In this document: one piece after another, positions 1 through 10,546 of the stretch | Position numbering within the stretch: the stretch's first letter is position 1 | How the letters are laid out: each line of letters opens with the position of its first letter | DNA from: Zancudomyces culisetae | Taxonomy: Eukaryota; Kickxellomycota; Harpellomycetes; Harpellales; Legeriomycetaceae | NCBI GenBank assembly: GCA_001969505.1 | Contig: LSSK01000571.1 | Coordinates: 1-24,827 of the forward strand | Reading direction: 5' to 3' | Length of the DNA stretch: 24,827 nucleotides | The notes under the pieces: generated by a model | What the model saw: only the letters and a program-made list of their open reading frames with translations | What the model was told of the DNA's origin: nothing | The model's database searches: none | Translations under genes and position numbers: made by a program

Positions 1-144
1 GTTGGTGATGTTGGACCAGTTGGTGATGTTGGACCAGTTGGTGATGTTGGACCAGTTGGTGATGTTGGACCAGTTGGTGATGTTGGACCAGTTGGTGATG
101 TTGGACCAGTTGGTGATGTTGGACCAGTTGGGCTTGTTGGGCCA
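1..144 (-). repeat. Tandem 18-bp coding repeat (TGPTSP) in protease tail
   Basis: Seven identical 18-bp units fill 1-126, followed by an eighth unit at 127-144 that differs only at synonymous positions. On the minus strand each unit reads TGPTSP. The array continues beyond the left edge, so the copy number is unknown. Identical nucleotide copies next to a synonymously diverged one suggest recent expansion by slippage or unequal exchange, with the oldest unit next to the protease domain. Confidence 0.97.
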
Positions 145-1070
145 GTTGGTGGTGTAGAACTAGTTGTGCTAACATTGGATCCACATTCTTCAACTTCACA
201 GAATGGTCCTGAGCAGTTCACATGCTTAGAGATAAACTCATCCCAGTAGTATGACATCAGCATATACACTGCCACCGTATTTTGAGAGTTACATGCATTA
301 GCACCTACTGTAACCAACGAACTTGATACACCTTTAAGTGTCCTGTGGTCGGCTCCTGTTAAAGGACCTCCTGAGTCACCAAGACACACAGTACTTCCGG
401 ATGTTACTCCAACACAAAAAACTTTACCTTCTGCGCTGTCACTCGCCAAAAACTTGTCACAATAATCTTGTCTTCCTTGAATAACACTTAGTTCTTTTAG
501 AGCTGATTGTGCGCTATTGTCGTTTTCGGTGTATCCAAATCCAGCTACTGTGTATACTTTGCTTGTATCGAGAGGAGTTGTATCAACTTCAACTGGTACG
601 GCTATCTCAACGCTCACGCACTGGTCAAGAACCAAAAGTGCAACATCATCACGATATGGTGCCTGGTGAACATATTTTGGATGTAGAATCACATCCTTTA
701 CTCTGTATATGTTTGTATTTGCTGGTATAGGTTGTATACTTCCTAATCCGATCTCAATCTTGCTCCATTCTGTGCGCTCAACTGTATATGTCTCGTGTAT
801 ACAATGAGCCGCTGTGACCAACACGTTAGGTGTTATCAATTCAGCCGTACATCTATATGTTGAATTCCCTGAAATGGCAAAATAGGCTATGTATTGATAA
901 TTATCAAACGAAGCGCTTGAACCACCAATTATTCTGTCCTGGACACTTCTGCTATTCTGGTTTCCGCCTGATGCTCTTCGCATTAAGTTTACTCCAATTT
1001 CTTGAGCAAATACTGGTGCAATGGAGGAGGCCAGCAGGCTTAATCCTGCTACCAATGTGTTTTTCCTCAT
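1..1070 (-). CDS. Secreted S1-family (chymotrypsin-fold) serine protease, C-terminus cut by window edge
   Basis: An uninterrupted frame of 356 visible codons starts at the ATG at 1068-1070 and runs off the left edge. It opens with a signal peptide (about residues 1-22, ending VFA-QE), then a short propeptide ending in Arg and the typical mature N-terminus IIGG (47-50). The catalytic triad is intact: His89 in TAAHC, Asp142 in DDVALL and Ser233 in GDSGGP. Family knowledge says such enzymes are secreted endopeptidases activated by cleavage before IIGG. The residue equivalent to chymotrypsin 189 is Thr227, not Asp, so trypsin-like Arg/Lys specificity is not expected. The SSLV stretch after residue 248 puts Val at position 216, as in elastases. 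After about residue 300 the protein becomes a Thr/Ser/Pro repeat (TGPTSP), probably an O-glycosylated stalk or linker. What follows the stalk (GPI signal, carbohydrate-binding module or simple end) is outside the window. No intron is needed. Confidence 0.93.
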   Translation of the reverse strand, partial: MRKNTLVAGLSLLASSIAPVFAQEIGVNLMRRASGGNQNSRSVQDRIIGGSSASFDNYQYIAYFAISGNSTYRCTAELITPNVLVTAAHCIHETYTVERTEWSKIEIGLGSIQPIPANTNIYRVKDVILHPKYVHQAPYRDDVALLVLDQCVSVEIAVPVEVDTTPLDTSKVYTVAGFGYTENDNSAQSALKELSVIQGRQDYCDKFLASDSAEGKVFCVGVTSGSTVCLGDSGGPLTGADHRTLKGVSSSLVTVGANACNSQNTVAVYMLMSYYWDEFISKHVNCSGPFCEVEECGSNVSTTSSTPPTGPTSPTGPTSPTGPTSPTGPTSPTGPTSPTGPTSPTGPTSPTGPTSP

Positions 1071-4000
1071 ATTTCTATGAAAATGAAAATGCTTTTTGCT
1101 TTCTAGTATTGATGCCTAAAATTAAATGAATCAAAATAATGTGAATGTCTTTTTTTTTGCTTATGATGAATATGAATTATTTAGATACAAACATGACTAT
1201 ATATATATGTTTATCTATGAATTTTTTCAACATCCTGTATTGGAATAAAAGTAGCTTTAGTCTTCCCGATTTTCTACAATTTCATTGTATAGGTTTTTTT
1301 CCGTTTTATAAAATATATATTTAGATTACCAGTCATTTATTCCCGCCTTCAAAAATTACTATGTAAATTATGTAAAGAGTATTTTTAGAAGCAAAATGTT
1401 ATAACCTGTTGCTTTAAGTGATCTATTTTTTCTTAAAACATCATTTTATAATGCTTGACAAATGATGCGAATTGATGACAAAGTGGATATCGATAATAAA
1501 TTGAAATAGACAAAATTTCTAATAAATCTAGAGGGAAGGTCGGAAATTTTAGAAATTACCAAAACATTTCTATCCATTTATAGAAATTTTATATTAATTC
1601 TAATGCAATTGTAACACTGAATGCTGCTTATAATAAACATATAGCCCACTACATCCAACAATTATTAGTGTATTACATTTTTGTAAAAAGTTTTCTGGGC
1701 TTATATTTCCAAATAGCTACTACTTTTGAGTTTTACCTCTAGACGTTAATTTTGCCTGATAAACCTTAGTTTATTTACTCATCGAAATTAGTAGTAAAAA
1801 TAAAGCATTGTTGAAGTGCCTAACTATTTCTGTTAACGCGGAATTAAAGTTGCAGTATGTAGACTTATGAAAAGTATTAGATAACAATTGTCGACTTGTA
1901 ATTAATATGGAATATGTGTGAAAATTGAGCAGGCATTAGGATAACTTCTGGCTACACCACTAGCATTTTTTTAGTACAAAATACTGGTAGTTTAAATCAA
2001 GCGCATCTCATACCTGCTCCATTTCCCATTATTAGTATGTAGTGCAATTTGTTGGCCGTTTTAGTTAACATGTGCCAAGTTGGAAATACATGCATAAAAG
2101 TTATTGGATTGTATACAAAAACCTCCCAGACGGAAAAAAATTATAAATGGATCATATTATTTCACTTTTCGATCTTTTTAATAACATAATTACCAATCCA
2201 CCAGTAATAAAAGCTAGTACTAATATCCAGCTCGTAAAATACCAACCTTTTTTTATTCTTGCTATTTTTGAAAATGGCTCCAGTATTGATAACACCATTA
2301 GAGTGGTAGCTTAATATTAATCCCATTTCTTTATTCTACATTTACCAATTTGAACAATGCATTGATCTAAAGTAGAGAAACACGTGAAAAACAATAACAA
2401 TAACTGCCTTTATGATTTGTTGTATAATAAAAAGCTATAAATAGCAGATATAAAATTCAAAGTTGTCTGACACAAACCTAGTACTATTTCCGAAAGTGCG
2501 TTAATAAAATCAGCTTTGCTACGCTCCACTTCCTAAGTTAATGACTATATTTATCTCACAACTTCCCACCATCTTATATTAGCCAGCATGGGGGGGGGGC
2601 AGTCAGTATCTAAAAGGAGATAAGGGTAACAATATGAGTGTAATCTAATATCCTGAAGGGATCTCTTATGATATTGCAGTGAAATGTTCAAAATGGTAAG
2701 AGAGTCTTAAAACGAGATGCAGTAAGTAATATTAAGATCGAACTAGTCTGGCATATGTAATTTTATACTAAGTGCTCGTATTTTGGTAAACACATCACAT
2801 ACTGATTTGACGTTTATAAAATATTTCGCTTTGTGGTAGACATATGAACAACTTAATTCGAGATAGACCTTAAGTGGGAATAAAGTTAACCTTCTGCGAA
2901 TTATTGATGATGGCACATGAATTGTGAGCCTGTTATGTTTTTATTTTTAATCCACTTTGTTTTGGTATAAGAATTTTTAAAGCGCAAGTAAATTTGGTGA
3001 TGTCGTAAAGTATGAGTACATATTTACATAAACGATTCCCGACAAAACATATTATCGTACTTTATCTTGGATATGCAAGCCAACTTCAAGTAAATTTTAG
3101 ATAATTTAATTAAATTATGGAATGTTTAATATAATGTATTTTAAGAACTAACAAACCCCAACCTTGGTTAACTGAAATGATACTGGATTTCAATTTTTGA
3201 AAATATATGATTTTATTTTTGGGTATCTAATGCCGTTTTTGAGTTTTTTTGGACAGAGGGGGGAGAGGAGATGAAAAATCCTTCCCTTTATATATTCACT
3301 CAAAAAAAAAGATAATTCATTTGTGCTACAAAGACATGTTGAAACCCATACCTGATTTATACTCCACTAATGATTTTCTTATTCTGGTATATGAAATAGG
3401 GGCAGGCTAATATTTCAAGATTACTGTGCTAAGAATAAACATAAGAAATAGTGATAAATACCTGTTGCATCACACAGAAAGTTCTTTCCCGTCAAACGCT
3501 TTGATATTCACATGTATTTCACGGATGGGGATGTAAATAAATGATTTATAAACTAATATTATTCTTAATTGCAACCTAATTTGTGGGAAACTTCAATAGA
3601 GCTGTGTGTACCAACAGAAATAATGATAAAGGTTGCGCAAAGGTTGTGTAAAAACAGATGCCCTAATCGACTTTTATTCTTTCTAAAAAAAAAAAACTAT
3701 TAATACTGGAAACTGGTATTTATAGAATTTTATTTGCCCAGGGGGCTTAAAATGCTTATCTTTTCAAAAGTAAGCGAGGTTAGTTTGACTTACGCCACCT
3801 ATTACATCAGTAACCGAGTTAAATACTGGTTAGCGGGAGCTCTTTTTTTGTTTTTTTGTTTTTTTATTTCTTTGCAACACCTACTTTAAAGAAAGCGATG
3901 TTCCTATAAATTATATGATAGTTGTGTATGTATTTCCTTGTGAAATGAGACAGTTTCCTTTCTGAGTTTATACTAGTACGTACCAGTGCTTCATACTGAA

Positions 4001-4389
4001 AAAAATATGTTAGCTATACGAGTATGAAATTAGTTTTGACATTTTGAGACTTTGATCATATTCTAAAGTAGTGAGATTATAATATTGCCGCCCTTCTCTC
4101 CAAAAAAAAAGGAAGGGAGGAATGAAGTATAAGGGGGTAAGCATGTAGTAGAAGATAATTTTTTCATCATATTTTACTAACTACTCGTTAAAGAGCTCTA
4201 CGGAGTGTATATTCAGTTTTACACGCTGAATTTATTAAATAAATAACACATAATACCTATAAAATTTTTCTCCACTAATCTAGAAACTCTACACCTACTG
4301 GGTGTTGGTTCAAGTGAATCGTTTCTGCTCTGTGTTAATCTCAGATGGCTATTTTGGTTCGATAAACTCTAAAAGTGTCACTATTCTAT
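1071..4389. other. Gene-poor AT-rich spacer
   Basis: I see no supportable gene in this 3.3-kb stretch. Stops are dense in all frames and there is no run of exon-like segments. It contains the upstream region of the protease, many short A or T homopolymers, a run of ten G at 2590-2599, and purine-rich G tracts near 3255-3270. Part of it may be decayed transposon DNA beyond recognition, because an RT relic lies immediately to its right. Confidence 0.6.
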
Positions 4390-5640
4390 AGTTCAATCAG
4401 GAACATCATATCAGTATTTGTACTTTATCTGTCGCGTAACAGTCCTGGTGACTCCCCTATCAGTATCAAAACCAGCTGTATAAACCTGCATCTTATGGCA
4501 ATCGGTGTACTATTATTTTTTTAAAATTAATAAGTCCCAAAAAAAGCTTTTTCAGCTTTATTTTTACTTAATACTGATCGTCTCTGAAGATTCTCATTTA
4601 TAATTGAAGATTAACCCCAAGTTAGGTATATATCTCAACAACCAGGATATTATATGTTGTATTTTGAATTGAATAGTATTTTCTGTGATAGTTGCCAATT
4701 GTTCCGCATCTTCCGGCGTTTACTGACATTGCAAACTTTTTAGCCCAGTTGCTAATAATATTTAAAGATATTTTCATTTCTTCAGGCGTTTCAGAAAAAC
4801 TATCAAGTCGTCTTCAAAAAGCAAACCCAGTATTCTAGTTGGTACTAAAGGTTTCACGTTAGGTAAGCCAGGTACTGTTACTCCTTTTATCTCACTAAAT
4901 ATATCGTTAATACATACATAAAATAGAAACAGCGACATTGGACACCCTTATCCAACACCACAGTTATAATTTACGACATGGGATAATTCCTCTCCGACTC
5001 GAACGCACATTTTAGGTGCTTTGTATATTTCTTTTATAGGTTTAAAGTTATTTTTTCTCTTATTCCAGTTGTTTTTAATTTGATTAGCAGTGCCTCTTGA
5101 GGCACTTTATCATAAGTTTTTGCAAAGTCAATAAACGCGATCCAAGTTTCTTGATTTCCCAGCCTTAGTCTTCTTATGGTTTCATAAAGGGTTTCAGCTT
5201 ATGCAAAACACTCTTCACGACTTATAATCCTGGTTGTTCTTTGTCTAACAGTCTAGCCCTTTTATCCTCATTATTCAAATTTATAGAAACTATCCTGGTT
5301 ACTAATTTAACTATGAGCTGGGATCAGAGAAACACCTCTGTAATTTATGAGGGAGGGTCTGTGCAACAACCTTTCTTTGATACTGGTACCACAATATTAG
5401 TGCTTCGCCACTCAGGTACCTCTCTTGACTCGAATGTTCGTTTTACATTCTTGAATATTGCTATCGCGGACGGCGAAGTCAGTTCTTGCTCACCCTGCGC
5501 CAGTTTCCAAAGTTCGTTTGATATACTGTCGATCCCAGCCACCTTGTTGTTCAGGGTGTCTTTTAACACACCTCTTATTTGGTCCTATGTTATTTCCCAG
5601 TCGCATTCATTAATACCCGGGTGCCGCTTGTTATAAATTT
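4390..5640 (-). mobile_element. Degenerate non-LTR (LINE-type) retrotransposon reverse transcriptase relic
   Basis: Minus-strand frames across this region follow the order of a LINE-type RT, but in several frames with internal stops. From 5' to 3' they show GIDSISNELWKL with VPEWRSTNIV and a KKG motif (open frame 5345-5569); NYRGVSLI in a shifted frame; FIDFAKTYDKVP near 5095-5155; GCPMSLFLF and INDIFSEI near 4890-4945; the catalytic-box region GLLFEDDLI with EDD at 4807-4815; and NIISNWAKKFAMSVN near 4735-4775. Weak C-terminal similarity continues to about 4390. The catalytic box has Glu where this family usually has Ala (FADD/YADD). Frameshifts and stops show it is dead. No poly(A) tail, target-site duplication or endonuclease domain could be recognised, so the true ends are uncertain. 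Confidence 0.85.
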
Positions 5641-6033
5641 ATGATTGGTAGCGTCGATACTGGCTGTAGCAATAAATCATGTGTACTGGTTAGTGGATAA
5701 TGCTACATCATTTACCATACTCTCTCCACATTACAATGTAGTTGTATCCCATAACTTTTGAGTTAGAGTAAAAAGTACTACGCACTCAAAGTATTGAAAA
5801 GCTTTGGTTTGGTGTTAATTTTGGATGTATTTCACCGATTACCAAGGTGGGTTTTCCGGAAAAAAAATATTTTTTTCCAAACCGACTATGCTGATAAATG
5901 GGAAAAAACGCAGGGGCAAGTAGATATATGAACTTTTCTTATTTGCAAACTGAAATGATAAAAGGGAGATGTGAACGGAGAAAAACATGAATCAAGGCAA
6001 GGGTAAATAATATCTAAATAAAAGCGATAATAA
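5641..6033. other. Short spacer between RT relic and MPG1 3' end
   Basis: No gene is visible. The stretch holds the 3' flank of the minus-strand GDP-mannose pyrophosphorylase gene and possibly the 5' side of the RT relic. I found no clear AATAAA signal on the minus strand just downstream of the stop. Confidence 0.5.
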
Positions 6034-7345
6034 CTACATAACTACTTTTGGCTCAGGGATGTTTGAGCTAATGGATTTGTGTGGAAGTACAAAGGCACCA
6101 TTCACATAAACCTCATCCGCAACATGCACATCATCACCCAAAACAGTGACACCATCGAGGCGGGACCATGAGCCAACGGATGAGTGCCAGCCAACAATAG
6201 AGTTTTTGACACAAGCATGGCTCTTTAGATGAACGCCTTCCATTATTACGCATCGTTGCAACCTGACACCATCACCAACTACCACGTTGGGGCCTATAGT
6301 TACATTTGGACCAATCTTACATCCAAAACCAATCTTGGCGGTTGGATGAATCAGGACATTTCCACCATGAACATAGTTTTCACTTGGAGATACTAAAAGC
6401 TCGGGTGTCTTTTTAGCAAGGTATGACAGATAAAGACAAGTTCCAGTCAAGAAATCCTTAGGCTGGCCAATATCCATCCAGAAGCCCTCAAGATCCAATT
6501 TGTGGAGTTGATTGTCACGAGCCATGGCCGGAAATACTTCTTGTTCTATACTAGTGGGTTTGACTTCAATCCTGTCGAGGATGGCTGGATTGAAAATGTA
6601 AATTCCGGCATTGATGCGGTTACCAACAAATTCAACTGGCTTCTCGACAAATCTGTCTATCATTGTGCTGTTGGGTTTTGTGACAATTACACCATATTTA
6701 GATGGCTCTTCAACCTTTGTGGCCAAAATAGTACCCTCACCGCCGTGTGCTTTGTGGAATTCAACCATTTCGTTGAATGGATACTCGCAGGTCACATCCG
6801 AGTTGAGAACAAAGAACGGCGAGTCATCTTTTCCAAGAACCTCACGTGCCAGTGCAAGAGGACCGGCTGTTCCGAGAGGTTCATTTTCCACGGAAAAAGT
6901 TATGGTTATTCCGTATTCCTCTTCATACTTTTTGAGAACTGACACCATTACTTCTGGTCGATAGTTTACCGCCAAAACTACATCCTTCACCCCAACCTAT
7001 TTTGTATACGAGTATTATTTTGTCATACTTTGTTGCTTGGTTGCTGTATTTAAGCAAAAAAAAAAGAACATGAAAAGCAGAGTGTTTTATAAGAAAGAAG
7101 CTATACCTTAATTAGTGCCTCTATTTGATGTAAAATAATCGACTTGTTGGCGAATTCTACAAGGGGCTTAGGCTTAGATAGAGTGAGGGGTCTAAGTCTT
7201 GTTCCAAATCCTATTTTCAAGTATTAATTAGTTATTTCCTATTTGATCGAATAAACGAAGATTTTCTGGCGGTCAACAGCGCCTATATATAGTAGCTTTT
7301 TGAAAAAAGCTGCTACTTACCTCCAACCAAAATAAGTGCTTTCAT
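6034..7345 (-). CDS. MPG1: GDP-mannose pyrophosphorylase (mannose-1-phosphate guanylyltransferase), 3 exons
   Basis: The enzyme makes GDP-mannose from mannose-1-phosphate and GTP in the cytosol, feeding N- and O-glycosylation, GPI anchors and wall mannans. Exons in order are 7321-7345, 7107-7210 and 6034-6996, joining in phase to 363 residues, close to the family's usual length. The introns are 7211-7320 and 6997-7106, both ending in TAG. The N-terminal nucleotidyltransferase domain shows [12 protein letters not shown] (residues 7-18), [23 protein letters not shown] (83-89), NSD (108-110), FVEKP and GNRINAGIY. The C-terminal part has hexapeptide repeats (about residues 250-300: [15 protein letters not shown]) forming a left-handed beta-helix, and ends in EPKVVM. 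The start is fixed by the conserved MKALILVGG, split after 25 nt by intron 1. The nearest paralogue would be the regulatory alpha-type subunit, but the short uninterrupted LRPLT region and overall length fit the catalytic beta type. Confidence 0.97.
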
Positions 7346-8369
7346 TTTATCTCCTAAGTGTATATGCAACCAAATAATAAGCAGTTGGTACTGATGCTTC
7401 CGCTGTTACCCGTAAGTAAATACTAGTTTAAAAAATTTAGAAAAAGCTAACAGATGCGATACAAATGCAGAACGTTGTTTCCAAAGATTACTACCTCAAA
7501 CTTGGGTTGTGTTTATATACCTGTTTTTTTTTTCTTTTTTTCTTTTATTTCTTTAATGCAAACTGGGCTTTTTAACGGATTTATTTTTAACTACGACTTT
7601 ACAAATTTTTTTGTAATGTCTTAATTTAATTTGCTGTCTATAAAGCATAAACAATAAAAAGGTTTTCCACCTTTCTCTATCAATTTGCTCGAAACAAATG
7701 CACAAAGAAGTGTATATATTTGTAGGAATTATATTGGCCAGACTGGACCTAAGGAAAAAAAGATAGTTAAATTCCTTATTGGAGCAAACATCACCATATT
7801 TTTTGCCAAAACTATTTTGGTATTAAGTAATTTTTCACCATCCAATTTAATGTTGTCTTTATTTCATTTACTGAGCTTTACTGCGAAAGCAAAATTATCT
7901 CTGATAAAAGTCACCATATAAAATCTGTTTACACTTCATTTTTCGTATTTCTCCACGCCATTGAGTCCTTGAAGACGATTAGATAATGCCTTTTGGCTAA
8001 ATAATGGGCTATTTCCATGCCTTCTCTTTATATGTGAAAGTTGGGAAAAAAATACCGTTTATTGGCGATGGTAATCTTAAAACAAGTCAGCGTGACTTTT
8101 TGGATTACATACCCATTACATACCATTTATGCGATTAGGAATCGAGTTAGGTAACAATGAACCACACTACTTACAAATCACGAGCATTGACGTGCACTGT
8201 TTGAACCTTAGTTATGTTTCTATTATTATCCGTTTTCTCGATTGAACCAGTTCAAAGTTCTGGAGAGGTTTATTATATTTTTTACTCGTTCCGTTAGCTA
8301 CTCATTCATACTTTACCAACATCTGTTAGTTGGGAGTAAATATCAGGTCAAAAGAAAAATCTAAAAATC
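7346..8369. other. Spacer upstream of MPG1
   Basis: This holds the upstream region of the minus-strand MPG1 gene, including a T-rich tract at about 7521-7557 that would be an A-rich tract on the MPG1 strand. A 78-codon plus-strand frame (7685-7921) has no recognisable domain and is probably chance. I see no other gene. Confidence 0.5.
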
Positions 8370-8560
8370 ACAAGACACAGCGCCAAGGAGTGCAACTCGA
8401 TATGAAAATACCCGTTTGTTTTTTGCGGATGACAGCTTTGTAGAGGCCTTGTAGAACCTCAAAGAAACTATTATGATTGTTCGTCGCTTTGGTTTGATTC
8501 GTACTTGTTCATTTATTAATACTATTGCTATTTATAAAAAGGTTAATGTTTTCACCTATG
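8370..8560 (+). mobile_element. Short reverse transcriptase fragment (second relic)
   Basis: On the plus strand, QGVQLDMKIPV (about 8391-8415) leads, after an apparent one-base frame change, into LFFADDSFVEAL, a premature stop, and NLKETIMIVRRFG (about 8415-8500). This is the spacing and wording of the catalytic box of a non-LTR RT (a short strand, FADD, then a helix ending in FG). The two catalytic Asp codons survive, unlike the EDD of the relic at 4.8 kb. The flanking RT domains were not recognised, so this is a small fragment, oriented opposite to the other relic. Confidence 0.6.
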
Positions 8561-8867
8561 ATCCATAGAGCCTTGACATAGGGTCCAAGACAAATGCATT
8601 CGTGATATCGAAAACTTGCTTTGATATGGTCTGCCTTTTCCACAGTCGCAGTGCATCCAGAAATATAACGAACTCGATAAGCAAATTGAATTGGCTGAAT
8701 TGAGGTTTCGCCTACCATTGGCCATTTCTATCACTACTTTTGTGGACTAAAAATTGGACAGGTGTGGAATTAAAATATACGAACACACAAGTGGCAGTTG
8801 AAGCATTAATTTGCAAAAAGTAAAAAAAGAGTAAGTGATAAAATACTAAGCAATAATAATAATAAAA

Positions 8868-10440
8868 ATGGAGTTTCCTAATCTAGGTGAAAACTGCAGT
8901 AACGACGGGTGTAAAAAATATGGTAGGTGTAACACCATACTAAGAATCACTACAATTCGTATACCAAGTCGGAACAAACTTACTCAATATTCTGTTATTT
9001 CTAGACTTCTTGCCAATAAAATGTACAAAATGTGGTCTATTGTTTTGGTAAATATGCAACATTCATATCTACACATACACATACATATATGTATATATGC
9101 ATGCAAATTGACTTAAAGTGGTTTACGATTCAGCCGCCTGAAATCATTCAAATGGTTGTTTGATTGATAAACTTTTTGCTGAATTTGCAGACAAAACGCT
9201 GCAACTTGGGGTATTTAGTTTTTGTTTTGAACTTACAAGAATAAATATAAGCTGTATTACATGAGACGAGTGCTCAAAAACTATTACCTTGATTAATTGA
9301 TTTCATTTAGTCTATATGTATAATACAAGTACAAAAAAGCGGAAAGTATACAGAGTTGATAAATGCAAACATAACGACAAAATAAATAGCGCATCTCATA
9401 TTCGACCAGAGAACCACGAATGCCTGGGGATAGAATTGTAAGTTTGCATAGAAAATTTCAGCATTAACTAGCTTCGAATAGAGCATACATTCAATAATCC
9501 ATAAATATAAACTTATTAGAGGACCAAATGATAAGATCAAGGTAGCCATAATTTTTATATAACAATTACAGCGAACTTGACTAATAGCCATGATTCAAGC
9601 ACACTCATTTTCATAATCTTGGGGGGAGGAGGTATATGGGCTTGGATCAATGATATTCTGCTTATGTATGGATAAAGTAAAAAACTTGAGAGATTGAGTT
9701 GATCATTCGAAACTGGTATATTATCGATGATTAATGATACAAATAATTTAGAGTGAGCGAAACAATGAGGACGAGGGTAGCGTTGGATCAATATTGTAAG
9801 TAGAATTGGGAGAAATATTTGCTAAAGCACATGTTAGAATCATCTTTACTGCTAGAGTGATTTTTTATGTTTATCTGGCACATTAAAATATAATAATTAT
9901 ATGGTTAAAGTAAAATAATAAATGAACTTTCTGAACAGTGAAAAAATCAAACGAGAAAGGGAACCTAGTAGTGACATCACAAAAGTGCAACAGAAAAAGG
10001 AAATTAGTAAGGAAATGAAGAAAAGGCTCGAGTTGATAAGGGCTCAAGGGGCGAAAAGTGCAAGTTTCACAAAGAAGAGTACTCCTGGGCTCAAGGAAAA
10101 TATATTTTTTGTAAAAAAACGTGCCAAGGGAGATTCCAAGATACCAGAGGAAAGCAGGCTCTACCTAAAAGTGACATGGGGGGATAGAAGTGAGTACATA
10201 TTTGTATCAAAAAAGGCGATGATAGGAGGAGCACTTGACGAATGGACCGAACTTTTTAGAATTGGAAAAGGCAAAAGTAGTGGAATTGGAATTGGAATTG
10301 GAGTTGGGGCTGGTAACTCGGTTCAAGAGACGCGGCCCGTGTTGAGGTTACAAGAGACAGGTGCAGAGATACCACTGAATACTACATTTGAGAGACATGA
10401 GATCACTAATATGAGTGGTATCGAGATAAAACAAGAGTAA
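8868..10440 (+). CDS. CUZ1: CUZ1/ZFAND1-type AN1 zinc finger protein with C-terminal ubiquitin-like domain; N-terminal exons partly unresolved
   Basis: In the family, CUZ1/ZFAND1 binds Cdc48/p97 and the proteasome and protects against arsenite-type proteotoxic stress. Exon 1 (8868-8922) reads MEFPNLGENCSNDGCKKY; exon 2 (9005-9047) gives DFLPIKC-TKC-GLLF plus the first two bases of an expected Cys. Exon 3 (9311-9437) ends in HIRPENHECLGIE, matching the end of the second AN1 finger. The last exon starts at 9939 or 9969, both in phase, and runs to the TAA at 10438-10440. It carries the UBL-like part (SRLYLKVTWGD, then RLQETGAEIPL). I could not find an exon between 9048 and 9310 supplying the second half of finger 1, and every phase-compatible join I tried meets a stop. 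Either an exon escaped me or the N-terminal part is decayed. In exon 3 about four of eight zinc ligands are missing. The C-terminal exon is intact for 168-plus codons. Confidence 0.72.
10282..10305 (+). repeat. GGAATT hexanucleotide repeat inside CUZ1
   Basis: Three perfect GGAATT units and one GGAGTT unit encode an Ile-Gly run that continues as Val-Gly-Ala-Gly. It lies in the loop between the helix (WTELFRI) and the next strand (VLRLQET) of the ubiquitin-like domain. This is likely a slippage-derived flexible insertion. Confidence 0.85.
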
Positions 10441-10526
10441 AATCACAAAGCAGCAAAAACAAAATAAGAGGAGACAAGATATACCTCTAGGCGTACAGAC
10501 TTTTATAGTATATAAAACTAAACACT

Positions 10527-10532
10527 TTTATT
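10527..10532 (-). promoter_or_regulatory. Candidate polyadenylation signal for RPL16
   Basis: TTTATT on the plus strand is AATAAA on the minus strand, about 55 nt past the RPL16 stop codon. The position suits a 3'-end signal, but in such AT-rich DNA the hexamer can occur by chance. Confidence 0.45.
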
Positions 10533-10546
10533 TGGCAAAATAAGCA

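Noticed and set aside
1-144. Possible CRISPR-like or satellite array
   Set aside because: Units are contiguous with no spacers and continue the reading frame of the protease, so it is a coding repeat.
509-1129. Plus-strand open frames at 509-730 and 830-1129
   Set aside because: They are antisense shadows of the protease, which has a complete catalytic triad on the minus strand.
4300-4330. tRNA B-box-like GGTTCAAGTGAATCG
   Set aside because: The T-stem does not pair, no A box or acceptor stem is present, and the site lies in the tail of the RT relic.
4980-5010. Reverse B-box-like sequence around GACTCGAACGC
   Set aside because: It falls inside the RT coding relic and lacks the rest of a tRNA.
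7685-7921. A 78-codon plus-strand frame, and an antisense minus frame with two stops
   Set aside because: Neither shows a recognisable motif; the composition is what AT-rich DNA gives. Retroelement debris remains possible but is unsupported.
8509-8734. Two overlapping minus-strand frames
   Set aside because: They lie opposite and beside the RT fragment, overlap each other in different frames and have no known domain.
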